NCBI GenBank assembly: GCA_902544065.1
Contig: CACCAS010000004.1
Coordinates: 1-64,000, forward strand
Direction: 5' to 3'
DNA: 64,000 nt
DNA from: an uncultured Pelagibacteraceae bacterium
GTDB taxonomy: Bacteria; Pseudomonadota; Alphaproteobacteria; Pelagibacterales; AG-422-B15
Shown here: positions 48,339 to 58,461 of the stretch, piece by piece
Position numbering within the stretch: the first letter of the stretch is position 1
How the letters are laid out: each line of letters opens with the position of its first letter
Program-made: the position numbers and the translations under genes
The notes under the pieces: model-generated
Seen by the model: the letters and a program-made list of their open reading frames with translations, nothing else
Databases searched by the model: none
Told to the model about the DNA's origin: nothing

Positions 48339-49016
48339 TTAATATTTTCTTAACAGACCTATGAGCTTTCCCTGAATTTTAACTCTATGTGCAGATAGAA
48401 TTCTTGTTTCATAAATAGGGTTCGCACTTTCTAACGCAATACTTTGACCTTTTTTTCTTATTCTTTTTAATGTTGCTTCAGAGTCATCAATTAGAGCAAC
48501 GGCAATATCACCATTTTCAACAAGATTAGTTTTTTTAATTAAAACAGTATCTCCGTCATAAATGCCCTCGTTAATCATAGACTCACCTTCAACTGTTAAA
48601 GCGTAACTTTCTCCGATGGGCATCATTTCTTTTGGAACATCCACTGATGAATCATTATGTTGAATAGCTTCAATTGGAGTTCCAGCTGCAATTTTTCCAA
48701 GCAAAGGAAGGGTACTTAGTTTGCTATTTTCGTCTTTACTAATACCTGTAAAATCTCCCACAATAATATTTTTATTATTTTTCTTTGATACCTTTAGAGT
48801 AGATATTGCATCCTTAATTACTTCCAACGCTCTTGCTTTGTGAGCTAGTCTTCTTACAAATCCTCTTTCTTCTAAGGCTATCACTAGTCTGTGAATGCCT
48901 GATTTAGATTTAAGATTAAGAGCAGCTTTCATTTCTTCATAAGATGGTGTTACACCACTTTTGATTTGATAGCTTTGAATGTACTCTAATAATTCTTTTT
49001 GTTTTTTTGTTAACAT
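48339..49016 (-). CDS. lexA: SOS repressor LexA
   Basis: LexA represses DNA-damage genes and cleaves itself with RecA. The 225-residue protein has a winged-helix N-terminal domain (MLTKKQKELLEYIQSYQIKSGVTPSYEEMK), the cleavage pair Ala111-Gly112 in GKIAAGTPIEA, nucleophile Ser146 in VEGESMINEG and Lys184 in ATLKRI. I start at ATG 49016. An upstream ATG at 49055 would add 13 residues and place a LexA operator inside the gene. It sits between trpC and gltA. Confidence 0.95.
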   Translation of the reverse strand: MLTKKQKELLEYIQSYQIKSGVTPSYEEMKAALNLKSKSGIHRLVIALEERGFVRRLAHKARALEVIKDAISTLKVSKKNNKNIIVGDFTGISKDENSKLSTLPLLGKIAAGTPIEAIQHNDSSVDVPKEMMPIGESYALTVEGESMINEGIYDGDTVLIKKTNLVENGDIAVALIDDSEATLKRIRKKGQSIALESANPIYETRILSAHRVKIQGKLIGLLRKY

Positions 49017-49036
49017 TGATTCGTTCCTATAAACAT

Positions 49037-49051
49037 GTTCTACCAATGTTC
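49037..49051 (-). promoter_or_regulatory. LexA box upstream of lexA
   Basis: On the plus strand this reads GTTC-TACCAAT-GTTC, which is the alphaproteobacterial LexA operator GTTC-N7-GTTC (GAAC-N7-GAAC on the other strand), exact in both half sites. It ends 20 nt before the lexA start codon. It supports autorepression of lexA and the downstream start chosen here. An extra GTTC (49023-49026) is at the wrong spacing for a second box. Confidence 0.88.
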
Positions 49052-49111
49052 TCATTATCTTTCAATAAAATAATATTTAATATAATCAGTAATTTATATA
49101 GTATAGTTTAA

Positions 49112-49906
49112 CTATAAATTTAAAATATTTGAAATATCAGCTGCTAATTGTTCTGATTTCATGAGATATTCGCCAATGAGAAAATTATTAATGCCAGTTA
49201 AAGAAATAATTTTGTTCACACTGTGACTACTGTGAAAGCCACTTTCTGAAATCAAAATTTTGTTTAAATGACCTACATAATTACTGAGCTCAATCGTGGT
49301 TTCTATTTTAGTTTTAAAGGTATTTAAGTTTCTGTTATTTATACCGATTAATTCTGATTTCATACTTATAGCTCTTTCAAGCTCTTCCTTATTATGAATT
49401 TCAATTATAACATCTAGCCCTACATTCCGAGCAATTGCTTCAAGTTCATCTGCTTTTTTTTGATCTAGCATGGCCAAGATTATTAATATGCAGTTTGCCC
49501 CGACTAATTTACTTTCATAAATTTGATATTCATCAACTATGAAATCTTTTCTAAGAATTGGTACTGTAGATATTTTTCTTATCTCGATAAGATCTTCAAT
49601 CCTTCCTTTAAAATACTTTTCATCAGTTAATATTGATAGACAAGAAACACCACATTCTTCATATGTTTTTGCAATATTAGATAAATTTATTTCTTTATTA
49701 ACAAAATTTCCCAATGTTGGGCTAGCACGTTTCAATTCACCAATTATTGATGTTCGAGATGTTTCATTTTTTAATTTTTTAGAAAAACTGAAATCGTGTG
49801 AGGGAATATGTTTTATCTTATTTAAAATATCACTTTGCAAATGTAGCTTTTTTTGCTTATTAACAAAGTCTATTTTATATTCATATATTTCATTTAAAAT
49901 TGACAT
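49112..49906 (-). CDS. trpC: Indole-3-glycerol-phosphate synthase
   Basis: TrpC closes the indole ring in tryptophan synthesis. The 264-residue TIM barrel has the expected elements: IGELKRASPTLGNF (catalytic Lys, Ser), CLSILTDEKYFKGRIEDL, ILRKDFIVDEYQIYES, VIIEIHNKEELERA, IGINNRNLNTFKTKIETT and ILISESGFHS. It ends the ppiD-trpEGDC run on the minus strand, sharing one base with trpD. The monofunctional form lacks a TrpF domain. Confidence 0.97.
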   Translation of the reverse strand: MSILNEIYEYKIDFVNKQKKLHLQSDILNKIKHIPSHDFSFSKKLKNETSRTSIIGELKRASPTLGNFVNKEINLSNIAKTYEECGVSCLSILTDEKYFKGRIEDLIEIRKISTVPILRKDFIVDEYQIYESKLVGANCILIILAMLDQKKADELEAIARNVGLDVIIEIHNKEELERAISMKSELIGINNRNLNTFKTKIETTIELSNYVGHLNKILISESGFHSSHSVNKIISLTGINNFLIGEYLMKSEQLAADISNILNL

Positions 49907-50922
49907 TATTTATTTGTGAAATTTGATAGTTTATTTATTAGATTTAATGCATCTCCACTTTTTATCAAATCTGAGGCTTTCTTATATGAGTCTAATATAT
50001 TTTCTTCATTCAGTTCACGAGCTTCATGAACAAGTAATCCAAAAGCAGTATTTATACATACTGACTTAAAAAATGTATCATCCTTTCCATTGAAAATTTC
50101 TATGATTCTGTTGGCATTATATTTTGCATCTTTTCCGAGTATTTCATTATCAACTGGTCGGGGAAGATCGATTGATGCTGGATCAAATTTAATTTCTCCA
50201 GCCAGTTTTGTATAAACTGTATTTTCACCTTCTAATGAAATCTCATCATTTCCGTTATATCCAGATACTATGCAGGCACTTTTATTGTCATTCTTTGAAA
50301 AAACATCTTTATATATTTTATATACCTCTTTGGAATAGACACCGACTAGTTGAGTCTTTACATCTGCGGGGTTCAACAGGGGTCCAAGCATATTAAATAT
50401 TGTTCTAATGCCCAATTGCTGTCTAACCGGCCCAACATATTTCATTGCAGGGTGGTGATTTGGAGCAAACATAAAGCACAGCCCAATTTCGTTAATGCAA
50501 TCTTCTAGTCTTGATGTATCCATATCAATATTGATACCCAGAGCTTTAAGAACGTCTGCTGATCCACATTTTGATGTCAACGCTCTATTCCCATGTTTAG
50601 CAATAGGTATGCCATATGAAGCCAAAACAAATGCTGTAGCTGTAGATATGTTAAGGCTATTTTTTCCATCTCCTCCAGTTCCACATGTATCCATTGAATT
50701 TTCTGGGGCAGCGACTGAGAGCATTTTAGATCTCATCACCTCAATTGCACCAATCATATGATCCGCCCTTACACCAGATTTTTGAAGTATAGATAAAAAG
50801 GAACTTATTTGAATGTCACTAACTGAACCATTCATGATTAAATTGAATGCTTTCATTGTAGACTCCTGATCAAGTTTATCATTGAGTACCAAATCAATAA
50901 ATGTTTTAAATTCAATATTCAT
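49906..50922 (-). CDS. trpD: Anthranilate phosphoribosyltransferase
   Basis: TrpD joins anthranilate to PRPP. The 338-residue protein has the PRPP loop DTCGTGGDGKNSLNISTATAFVLA, KHGNRALTSKCGSADVLKALG and FMFAPNHHPAMKYVGPVRQQLGIRTIFNMLGPLLNPA. All family motifs are intact. It overlaps trpG by 4 nt and trpC by one base. Confidence 0.97.
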   Translation of the reverse strand: MNIEFKTFIDLVLNDKLDQESTMKAFNLIMNGSVSDIQISSFLSILQKSGVRADHMIGAIEVMRSKMLSVAAPENSMDTCGTGGDGKNSLNISTATAFVLASYGIPIAKHGNRALTSKCGSADVLKALGINIDMDTSRLEDCINEIGLCFMFAPNHHPAMKYVGPVRQQLGIRTIFNMLGPLLNPADVKTQLVGVYSKEVYKIYKDVFSKNDNKSACIVSGYNGNDEISLEGENTVYTKLAGEIKFDPASIDLPRPVDNEILGKDAKYNANRIIEIFNGKDDTFFKSVCINTAFGLLVHEARELNEENILDSYKKASDLIKSGDALNLINKLSNFTNK

Positions 50923-51494
50923 ATTTCTAAAAAGTTTTTTATAATTTTTTTACCATAAGGTGTAGTAGCAATGCTTTCTGGGTGAAATTGTACACCATAG
51001 ACAGGATATTTAATGTGTTGAATGCCCATAATTACTTTTTTATTATCATCAATCGTGTCAGATATTATTTTAAAATATTCAGGAAGAGTATTATTTTTAA
51101 TTACAAGACTATGATATCTGGTAGCATCAAACTTCTTTGGAAGGCCTTTAAATATTTCTGAACCTTTGTTAGTCACAGTCGATACTTTACCATGCATTAT
51201 TTTAGAGGCTTTTATGATTTTAGCATTAAAAGCTTGTCCAATGGATTGATGTCCTAAACAAACGCCTAATATTGGAAATTTATTATAAAAATATTTAATA
51301 AGGTCAATGCTTATTCCGGCTTCATCAGGCGAACAGGGGCCAGGGGAAATTATTATTTTTTTAGGTTTCAGCTTTCTTATTTTTTGTAATGTTATTTTAT
51401 CATTTCTAAATACTTGAACTTTGTAATTATGCTCTTCAACGTAATGCACTAAATTATAAGTAAAGCTATCATAGTTATCGATTATTAATATCAT
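50919..51494 (-). CDS. trpG: Anthranilate synthase component II (glutamine amidotransferase)
   Basis: TrpG releases ammonia from glutamine for TrpE. The class I amidotransferase triad is seen in ILGVCLGHQSIGQAF (Cys) and VYGVQFHPESIATTPYG (His and Glu). The start [18 protein letters not shown] is standard. Length is 191 residues. Some TrpG proteins also serve folate synthesis as PabA; the trp context favours TrpG, without excluding the dual role. Confidence 0.96.
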   Translation of the reverse strand: MILIIDNYDSFTYNLVHYVEEHNYKVQVFRNDKITLQKIRKLKPKKIIISPGPCSPDEAGISIDLIKYFYNKFPILGVCLGHQSIGQAFNAKIIKASKIMHGKVSTVTNKGSEIFKGLPKKFDATRYHSLVIKNNTLPEYFKIISDTIDDNKKVIMGIQHIKYPVYGVQFHPESIATTPYGKKIIKNFLEI

Positions 51495-52972
51495 TGAACA
51501 TTACCCATTACTATTTCAGCTGCATTAAGCACAGCTTTAGCCTTATTAACTGTTTCGTTAAATTCTTTTTCAGAGTCACTATCGAATACTACACCGCCAC
51601 CAGCTTGTACATACAGCTTATTTTTTGTTATTATTCCTGTTCTTAAGACAATGCATGTATCCATGTCTCCATTAGATGATATATAGCCGATCCCTCCTGA
51701 GTATATGCCTCGCTTAGTAGTTTCTAACTCATCTATGATTTGCATAGCCCTTATTTTTGGTGCACCAGAAACAGTTCCTGCAGGAAAACCTGCCATTAGC
51801 GCTGAAATTGATGAAGTGTTATTTTTTAATTTGCCAGTAACATTGGAAACTATATGCATAACATGTGAATAGCGCTCTATCTTAAATTTCGATGTAACCT
51901 TGACGCTAGATTTTTTTGATACCTTCCCAACATCATTTCTTCCTAGGTCTAAAAGCATTAAATGTTCGGCAATTTCTTTCTTGTCGTTTATTAGTTCAGA
52001 CTCAAACTTCTTATCTTCGATCTTATTCTTTCCTCTAGGTCTGGTTCCAGCAATTGGCCTGATAGTTATTTCATTTGATCTAAGTCTTACGAGTATTTCA
52101 GGGCTTGATCCTACAATTTCAAATTTGGGAAGATTGAAATAGTACATAAAAGGCGAAGGATTAGTTTTCCTTAATACCTCATACAGAAAACTACTTTTCT
52201 GATCAAAGTTAGTTTCAAATCGCTGACTTGGAACTACTTGGAATATATCGCCATTTTTTATATATTGTTTTGCTTTTTTAATGTTTGATTTAAAGGTTGT
52301 TTTTGCCATATTAGACTTAATAGTGATTTTTTTCTTTTTATTGAAATTTATATCTCTATAGCCTTTGACCTTCTTAATGTAATTTTCAATTTCATTTATG
52401 TCTAAAATTTGCTTATGGAAATCTTTCGTTTTTGCACTTGAAAGACAATGTTTAATTATAAAAAGAGAAGCGGAAAAATTGTCATATATAAGTAAATTAT
52501 CAGGTATAAACATAATAATGTCAGGAGTTTTAAGTTCGTCTTTCTTTCTTTTAGATGATATTTTTTCAACTTTATTTATATTCTCATAAGCTATATATCC
52601 GAAAAAGGCACCTGACATTGGCGGTAATATTTTACTTTTAATAAATTTTAAGTTTCTTATGATAGTGTCAATTTTTTTAAGTGGACTGCCTCTATATTTA
52701 ATTTTTTTTATAACTTTATTATTTTCTAAAGTAAGTGTGTCATTCGTTAATTGAATAGTTCTTAATGATTCATATCCACATATAGAGTATCTTCCCTTTT
52801 CACGACCTTTTTCAACTGACTCATAAAGGAAGCTATATTTATTTTTTTCAACTAAATTTATGAATGACGGAATTGGATCAGAATTTAATTTTAAAATTTT
52901 CTTATAAAAAATAAAATTAGATTTTTTTTTTATTAAATTATCAAATTGTTTCTTAGAATGAGAAAAGGTCAT
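51491..52972 (-). CDS. trpE: Anthranilate synthase component I
   Basis: TrpE turns chorismate into anthranilate. The 493-residue protein has the chorismate-binding fold with [86 protein letters not shown] and [12 protein letters not shown]. The N-terminal region that binds tryptophan for feedback inhibition is present but diverged. It overlaps trpG by 4 nt and shares one base with ppiD, so there is no room for a trp leader-peptide attenuator. Confidence 0.96.
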   Translation of the reverse strand: MTFSHSKKQFDNLIKKKSNFIFYKKILKLNSDPIPSFINLVEKNKYSFLYESVEKGREKGRYSICGYESLRTIQLTNDTLTLENNKVIKKIKYRGSPLKKIDTIIRNLKFIKSKILPPMSGAFFGYIAYENINKVEKISSKRKKDELKTPDIIMFIPDNLLIYDNFSASLFIIKHCLSSAKTKDFHKQILDINEIENYIKKVKGYRDINFNKKKKITIKSNMAKTTFKSNIKKAKQYIKNGDIFQVVPSQRFETNFDQKSSFLYEVLRKTNPSPFMYYFNLPKFEIVGSSPEILVRLRSNEITIRPIAGTRPRGKNKIEDKKFESELINDKKEIAEHLMLLDLGRNDVGKVSKKSSVKVTSKFKIERYSHVMHIVSNVTGKLKNNTSSISALMAGFPAGTVSGAPKIRAMQIIDELETTKRGIYSGGIGYISSNGDMDTCIVLRTGIITKNKLYVQAGGGVVFDSDSEKEFNETVNKAKAVLNAAEIVMGNVQ

Positions 52973-54822
52973 TACATGAACAATTTATCAATATTATTAG
53001 AATATACTTCATAATCTGTATTATCTATAATTTTCTGACCAATTATTGATTCCAGAGAAGAATTAAAATTTTGTATAATGTTATTCTCAACTTCTGAATA
53101 GTATGTATCAGAAATATAGCTGTCAGGTTTAGTTATTTTTATTAAAGCTCCTATCCCTATATCGTCATTATTCATTATAATTTTTACATTGTCCTCTAAA
53201 CTAATATTAAAAATTGATGATAGAGTATCCTTTGAAATATTTTCATCGTTTCTTTTCAAATCATTTAATTCTCTAATTTCTATATTATTTAATTTTGCGT
53301 ACTCTTCAAATTTATCGATCCCTTTAAACTGCAAATCAATAAGTATCTTATCAGCCATGCTCGATATTCTTGATTTTTTTTCGTTTTCTATATATTCACG
53401 CTCTACCTCTTCCTTGACCTTTGAGAATTCAGGTATGAAAGACTCTTTTTTATCTGAAATGGAGTAAATAAATGCAGCGTTGTCATTAAAAATAATTTCA
53501 GATAAAAATCCAATAGGTTGATCAAAACTTAATTGTATTTCCACATTGTTTATTTTATTTACTAAATTTTCACTTGATGATGATTTTGTAATTTTTGCTT
53601 TACTCAAACTATCCATAATTTCATTTAAATCATAATCATTTAAGAGCATTTCATCTGCCAAATTAACAGTGTCATCAAATTCAACATAAGCAGTTTCTTC
53701 TGCCAAATACTTCTTTATATCTTTTTCAACTTCGCTTATTAATTGAGTTTCTTTTTCCTCAATGTTCAATAATTTAAAGACATAGTACCCAATACCTTGA
53801 TACTCAAGTGGGGGTGAAACGTCATCTATGTTTAAATTAAATATAGAATTAGCAATTTCATCAGTAAATGTATTTTGAGAAAGCGAGAAGTCTTGTATTT
53901 TATTAAGTTCAACTTCATTATTTTCCATATATGAAAAAATTAAAGCTGGATCATTTTGAGTCCATGTTTTGTAAAATTCATTTGCACTGTCTCTATCTCT
54001 AAATCTAGCAAATTCTATCTCTCTCTTTTCTTCTTTGATATAAAGATTTATATTATCATTGTAATATTCAACAATTTTATTTTCATCAATAGAGTCTAAA
54101 TCCACGAATTGATCTAGACTTATTTCAATATAATCAACTATTGTTTTCTGAGAGACTTCATATTTAAATTTTTCTGTCTCATAATATTCTCGAAGCAATT
54201 CGTCACTTAATTTAATATCTAAGTCTTCATCTTTTAATATAAAATATTTCAGAGACCTTTTTTCACCTTCGTGATTAAATAAATGATTTATAACTTGTTT
54301 ATCTAGGAAGCTACTTATGTTAAGATTTTCAAAAATTATACCTTGATAAATTGAATTCTCAATTTCATTTAAAAAAACCTCCTCATTCGGGAAATTATTG
54401 AAAATATAATTTTTATATTTTATTTCAGAAAATAATCCATCAGCGTCTTTAAATTGTGGCAGTGAAGTGATTATAGTCTTTAACGAAGCATCATTAATAA
54501 ATATATTTTGCTTGTTGGCGTAGTCTTTAACCATTCTTGAGTAAATCAAGTCATTTAATAAAATATTGTGTAGTTGCAAATCTTTTGCCTCTTTTAAATT
54601 TATACTTGAACTTGTTTGCTGGTTATAAAGGGATACTGTTTTTTGAAATTCATTATAGAATTCATCTAAAGTAATTTTTTCATTTCCAACCTTAGCAGCT
54701 AACTGGCTATTTCCTGAGGTAAGAATATCTCCAACACCCCATAGTGCAAAGCTCAAGACCATTATTCCAAGGAGAATCTTTCCAAAAATTGAGGATACTA
54801 AATTTCTTACTATATCTAACAT
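52972..54822 (-). CDS. ppiD: PpiD-like SurA N-terminal domain periplasmic chaperone
   Basis: PpiD-type proteins are anchored in the inner membrane beside the Sec translocon and help proteins leaving it. The 616-residue product has one N-terminal membrane helix (SIFGKILLGIMVLSFALWGVGD), a SurA-like N-terminal chaperone domain (KVGNEKITLDEFYNEFQKTV), a degenerate parvulin-like middle domain (about 240-370) and a C-terminal domain. The parvulin active-site motifs are not clear, so isomerase activity is doubtful. It heads the trp run, as in many alphaproteobacteria, and is divergent from tpiA with a 47-nt gap. Confidence 0.85.
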   Translation of the reverse strand: MLDIVRNLVSSIFGKILLGIMVLSFALWGVGDILTSGNSQLAAKVGNEKITLDEFYNEFQKTVSLYNQQTSSSINLKEAKDLQLHNILLNDLIYSRMVKDYANKQNIFINDASLKTIITSLPQFKDADGLFSEIKYKNYIFNNFPNEEVFLNEIENSIYQGIIFENLNISSFLDKQVINHLFNHEGEKRSLKYFILKDEDLDIKLSDELLREYYETEKFKYEVSQKTIVDYIEISLDQFVDLDSIDENKIVEYYNDNINLYIKEEKREIEFARFRDRDSANEFYKTWTQNDPALIFSYMENNEVELNKIQDFSLSQNTFTDEIANSIFNLNIDDVSPPLEYQGIGYYVFKLLNIEEKETQLISEVEKDIKKYLAEETAYVEFDDTVNLADEMLLNDYDLNEIMDSLSKAKITKSSSSENLVNKINNVEIQLSFDQPIGFLSEIIFNDNAAFIYSISDKKESFIPEFSKVKEEVEREYIENEKKSRISSMADKILIDLQFKGIDKFEEYAKLNNIEIRELNDLKRNDENISKDTLSSIFNISLEDNVKIIMNNDDIGIGALIKITKPDSYISDTYYSEVENNIIQNFNSSLESIIGQKIIDNTDYEVYSNNIDKLFM

Positions 54823-54869
54823 TATGTCTTATGATGTATAAAAAGGTGTTATAAAAGGAATAACGTTGA

Positions 54870-55610
54870 ATGAAAAGAACTAAATATACCATTGCCAACT
54901 GGAAGATGAATGGCCAAAAAGACTCTTATAAATTAGTAAAATCGATATCAAATTATTGTCAGAAGATGAAACGCAAAACATCTAAGGTTATAATTTGCCC
55001 ACCATTTACTCTTTTGTCAGAATTAATAAAAAAAGAAAAAAAAATTAAATTTGGCGGTCAAGATTGCCATTATAAGTCTGAGGGCGCATATACTGGCTCC
55101 ATAAGTGCAAATATGCTTAAAAGCATTAATTGCCAATATGTTATTTTGGGTCATTCTGAAAGAAGAATATATCAAAAAGAAACTTCTCAAGAGCTGAATT
55201 TAAAAATTCAATCTGCAATTAAAAGCAATCTTACTGTGATATATTGCATAGGAGAGAAGTTAGAAGAAATAAAAAAAAGAAATATAATACTTAAAAAACA
55301 ACTTTCATCATTGCCTAAAAAAATTGACCCAAAAAAAATCATAATTGCTTACGAGCCTGTATGGGCGATTGGAACTGGTAAAGTTCCATCACTAAATGAT
55401 ATTAATAAAATACATGAAAAAATAAGACATATACTTTCAAATCTAGTGAGCCTCAGATTTAGTAAGCATGTTTCTATTCTTTACGGGGGTTCAGTTAATG
55501 CTGTAAATTCGGTTGATATTCTTAACCTTGATCATGTAGACGGCGCTTTGGTTGGAGGAGCTTCATTAAAATCTAAAGAATTTTGTAAAATAATTGATTC
55601 TTATCACTAA
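54870..55610 (+). CDS. tpiA: Triosephosphate isomerase
   Basis: TpiA interconverts dihydroxyacetone phosphate and glyceraldehyde 3-phosphate. Catalytic residues are all present: Lys12 in ANWKMNG, His in ILGHSERR, Glu in AYEPVWAIGTGK, and the phosphate loop ILYGGSVNAVN. Length is 246 residues. AAGGAA (54855-54860) is a likely Shine-Dalgarno. It starts the plus-strand run tpiA-secG-pyrG-kdsA-eno. Confidence 0.98.
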   Translation: MKRTKYTIANWKMNGQKDSYKLVKSISNYCQKMKRKTSKVIICPPFTLLSELIKKEKKIKFGGQDCHYKSEGAYTGSISANMLKSINCQYVILGHSERRIYQKETSQELNLKIQSAIKSNLTVIYCIGEKLEEIKKRNIILKKQLSSLPKKIDPKKIIIAYEPVWAIGTGKVPSLNDINKIHEKIRHILSNLVSLRFSKHVSILYGGSVNAVNSVDILNLDHVDGALVGGASLKSKEFCKIIDSYH

Positions 55611-55627
55611 ATAGATATAAGTACGCA

Positions 55628-55939
55628 ATGGAAAGTGCACTATTAATCATACATGCTATTTTAGCCATTATTTTGATAATCGTAGTTCTCATTCAAAGAG
55701 CAGAAGGTGGGGCACTTGGGATCGGTGGAGGTAGTGATGGAATGTCTCCTAGAGGCAGTGCAGATGCTTTAACAAGAACTACAGCGGTTATTGCTGCTCT
55801 TTTTGTTGTAACAAGTATTAGCCTTACCGTTTTGAGCCTTAGATCTTCAGACAGAACATTATCGTTCGATGAACCTGAAAATATATTAACCGACCAAATG
55901 AATATTGAGGATTTGCCAGAACTTCCGCAATTAGATTAG
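55628..55939 (+). CDS. secG: Protein-export membrane protein SecG
   Basis: SecG is the small auxiliary subunit of the SecYEG translocon. The 103-residue protein has two helices around the family motif LIQRAEGGALGIGGGSDGMSPRGSADALTRTTAVIAALFV. A 30-residue acidic tail follows (EPENILTDQMNIEDLPEL). Placement between tpiA and pyrG is the classical alphaproteobacterial order. Confidence 0.95.
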   Translation: MESALLIIHAILAIILIIVVLIQRAEGGALGIGGGSDGMSPRGSADALTRTTAVIAALFVVTSISLTVLSLRSSDRTLSFDEPENILTDQMNIEDLPELPQLD

Positions 55940-55979
55940 TTCTTTATTTTAGATCTATTTTGAAGTATAAAATACATCC

Positions 55980-57602
55980 ATGGCGCGATTTATATTTGTC
56001 ACTGGCGGCGTGGTCTCTTCACTTGGTAAAGGCTTGGCTTCAGCATCACTTGCTTCATTATTGCAGCACCACGGATACAAAGTCAGAATTAGAAAATTAG
56101 ACCCATATCTAAATGTAGACCCAGGTACGATGAGTCCATATCAGCATGGTGAAGTTTATGTAACGGATGATGGTGCGGAAACAGATTTAGATCTAGGTCA
56201 CTATGAGAGGTTCACAGGAGTTACATCTAAAAAATCAGATAATATTACATCGGGAAAAGTCTATCAAAAAATTATAGCAAAAGAGAGAAAAGGCGAATAC
56301 TTGGGTGCCACAGTACAAGTGATTCCTCATGTCACAAATGAAATTAAAGAATTTGTCTCTAAAGATCTCGATGATGAAGATTTTGTAATTTGTGAAATAG
56401 GAGGAACAATAGGTGACATAGAAAGTTTACCGTTTATAGAGGCGATAAGGCAATTTCACAATGATAATGGACATGAAAATTCTTTGTTTATGCATGTAAC
56501 ATTAGTTCCATACATTGCTAGTTCTGGAGAACTGAAAACTAAGCCAACTCAACACTCTGTCAAAGAGCTGAGGAGCTTGGGTATACAGCCAAATATTTTG
56601 CTATGCAGAGCTGATAGAGAAATTCCAGAGGATGAAAGAAGAAAAATTGGTTTATTTTGTAATGTGAAAGGTGACTGTGTCATTCCAGCAATTAATGCAG
56701 ACTCAATTTATGAAGTTCCTATAAATTTTTTAAATGAGGGTCTTGATAAGAGAGTTCTAGAGTACTTTAAATTAGAGTCTAAAAAAGAAGTTGATTTAAA
56801 AATGTGGTCACAAGTATCAAAAAGAATATTGGAACCAGAGGGCAATATAGAAATTGGCATTGTTGGTAAATATACTGGTTTGGCTGACGCATACAAATCC
56901 CTTAATGAAGCGCTGTCGCATGGTGGCATTTTCAATAATGTTAAAGTTAAATTGAATTGGATTGAGTCAGAAGAACTGAACGACTCTAATATTGAAAATA
57001 AGCTTAATAATTGCCATGGTATCTTAGTTCCCGGCGGGTTTGGTGAGAGAGGAGCAGAAGGTAAAATAGCAGCAATTAAATATGCAAGAGAAAATAAAAT
57101 TCCTTATTTTGGCATTTGTTTTGGCATGCAATTAGCTGTGATAGAAATGGCAAGAAATATACTTGGAATAAAAGATGCAAATTCTAGTGAATTCGCTGAT
57201 TGCAAAGAGTCTATTGTTGGATTAATGACTGAGTGGTCTAATATAGATAACACTAAAGAAAAAAGATCAACAGAGAGTGATTTAGGCGGAACAATGAGAT
57301 TAGGGGCTTATGAGGCAAAATTGAAAAATAATTCAAAAGTTAGAGAAATTTATGGTTCAGAATTCATAAGTGAAAGACACAGACACAGGTATGAAGTTAA
57401 TAACAATTACGCTAAAGATTTTGAAAGTAATGGAGTTCATTTCTCGGGTTATTCTCCAGACGGCTTATTACCTGAAATAGTTGAATTAAAAGATCACCCA
57501 TGGTTTATTGGTGTTCAATTTCATCCTGAACTTAAATCAAAACCATTTGATCCACACCCACTATTCAAATCATTCATTGGAGCTGCAAAGAATAAATTGT
57601 AA
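55980..57602 (+). CDS. pyrG: CTP synthase
   Basis: PyrG aminates UTP to CTP. The N-terminal synthetase domain begins [26 protein letters not shown] (P-loop) with [40 protein letters not shown]. The C-terminal glutaminase domain has the nucleophile in [18 protein letters not shown] and the His/Glu in [17 protein letters not shown]. The 540-residue length is standard. kdsA starts one base after its stop. Confidence 0.98.
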   Translation: MARFIFVTGGVVSSLGKGLASASLASLLQHHGYKVRIRKLDPYLNVDPGTMSPYQHGEVYVTDDGAETDLDLGHYERFTGVTSKKSDNITSGKVYQKIIAKERKGEYLGATVQVIPHVTNEIKEFVSKDLDDEDFVICEIGGTIGDIESLPFIEAIRQFHNDNGHENSLFMHVTLVPYIASSGELKTKPTQHSVKELRSLGIQPNILLCRADREIPEDERRKIGLFCNVKGDCVIPAINADSIYEVPINFLNEGLDKRVLEYFKLESKKEVDLKMWSQVSKRILEPEGNIEIGIVGKYTGLADAYKSLNEALSHGGIFNNVKVKLNWIESEELNDSNIENKLNNCHGILVPGGFGERGAEGKIAAIKYARENKIPYFGICFGMQLAVIEMARNILGIKDANSSEFADCKESIVGLMTEWSNIDNTKEKRSTESDLGGTMRLGAYEAKLKNNSKVREIYGSEFISERHRHRYEVNNNYAKDFESNGVHFSGYSPDGLLPEIVELKDHPWFIGVQFHPELKSKPFDPHPLFKSFIGAAKNKL

Positions 57603-57603
57603 A

Positions 57604-58431
57604 ATGCAAAAAAATGTAGATTTAGGCAATACCGTATTTAGTAATGAAGAGAAGTTAGTCTTGATTGCAGGTCCTTGTGTACTTGAGTCATACGAACACG
57701 CAAAAATGATGACGGAATCATTACTTGAAATAACATCTAGATTAAAAATTGATTTTGTTTACAAGACTTCCTTTGATAAAGCTAATAGAACAAGTATTAA
57801 TTCTGAAAGAGGATTAGGTATCGATCAATCCATTGAAATATTTAATAAGTTAAGAAGTGATTATGGAATTCATATATTGACTGACATACACAGTGTGGAT
57901 GATTGTGATAAAATAAAAGATCATGTAGATATTTTACAGATCCCTGCATTTTTATGTAGGCAGACTGATCTTTTGATAGCCGCAGCAAAAACTCATAAAG
58001 TAATAAATATAAAAAAAGGACAATTTCTTGCTCCAATGGATATGGTTAATGTGGCTAAAAAAGTCAGTGATAGCGGAAATAATAAAATACTATTAACCGA
58101 GCGTGGTGTTTCGTTTGGTTATAATACTCTCATTTCTGATATGAAATCATTACAAGTAATGAAAGAGGAAATTGGTTTTCCGGTTGTATTTGATGCGACG
58201 CACTCAGTTCAAAGTCCAGGCGGAAAAGGTGATAGAAGTGGGGGAGATAGAAAATTTGTACCAACTTTAGCAAAAGCGGCGGTTGCTGTTGGGGTATCTT
58301 CAGTATTTATGGAAACTCATGATAATCCAGATATTGCACCTTCAGATGGACCAAATATGGTGAAACTCGAAGAATTAGAGAAATTGGTCGCTAAACTTAT
58401 TCAAATTGACAATTTAGTTAAAGAAAACTAA
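57604..58431 (+). CDS. kdsA: 2-dehydro-3-deoxyphosphooctonate aldolase (KDO-8-P synthase)
   Basis: KdsA condenses PEP with arabinose 5-phosphate to KDO 8-phosphate for the LPS inner core. Motifs are VLIAGPCVLESYEHA, YKTSFDKANRTS, RGLGIDQSIEIFNKL, NIKKGQFLAPMDM and VVFDATHSVQSPGG. I start at ATG 57604 (MQKNVDLGN), giving 275 residues. The longer frame from 57508 lies entirely within pyrG and adds 32 unrelated residues. Confidence 0.97.
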   Translation: MQKNVDLGNTVFSNEEKLVLIAGPCVLESYEHAKMMTESLLEITSRLKIDFVYKTSFDKANRTSINSERGLGIDQSIEIFNKLRSDYGIHILTDIHSVDDCDKIKDHVDILQIPAFLCRQTDLLIAAAKTHKVINIKKGQFLAPMDMVNVAKKVSDSGNNKILLTERGVSFGYNTLISDMKSLQVMKEEIGFPVVFDATHSVQSPGGKGDRSGGDRKFVPTLAKAAVAVGVSSVFMETHDNPDIAPSDGPNMVKLEELEKLVAKLIQIDNLVKEN

Positions 58432-58461
58432 ATAAATAATTAATTAATAACGTTATTTTTG

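Noticed and set aside
49023..49040. Second LexA box formed by the GTTC at 49023
   Set aside because: Spacing to the next GTTC is 10 nt rather than 7, so it does not fit the operator.
49017..49055. Longer lexA N-terminus
   Set aside because: It would put an exact LexA operator inside the coding region and adds residues before the conserved MLTKKQ start.
57508..57603. Longer kdsA start within pyrG
   Set aside because: The 32 extra residues are translated from the out-of-frame 3' end of pyrG and match no KdsA N-terminus; ATG 57604 fits the family.
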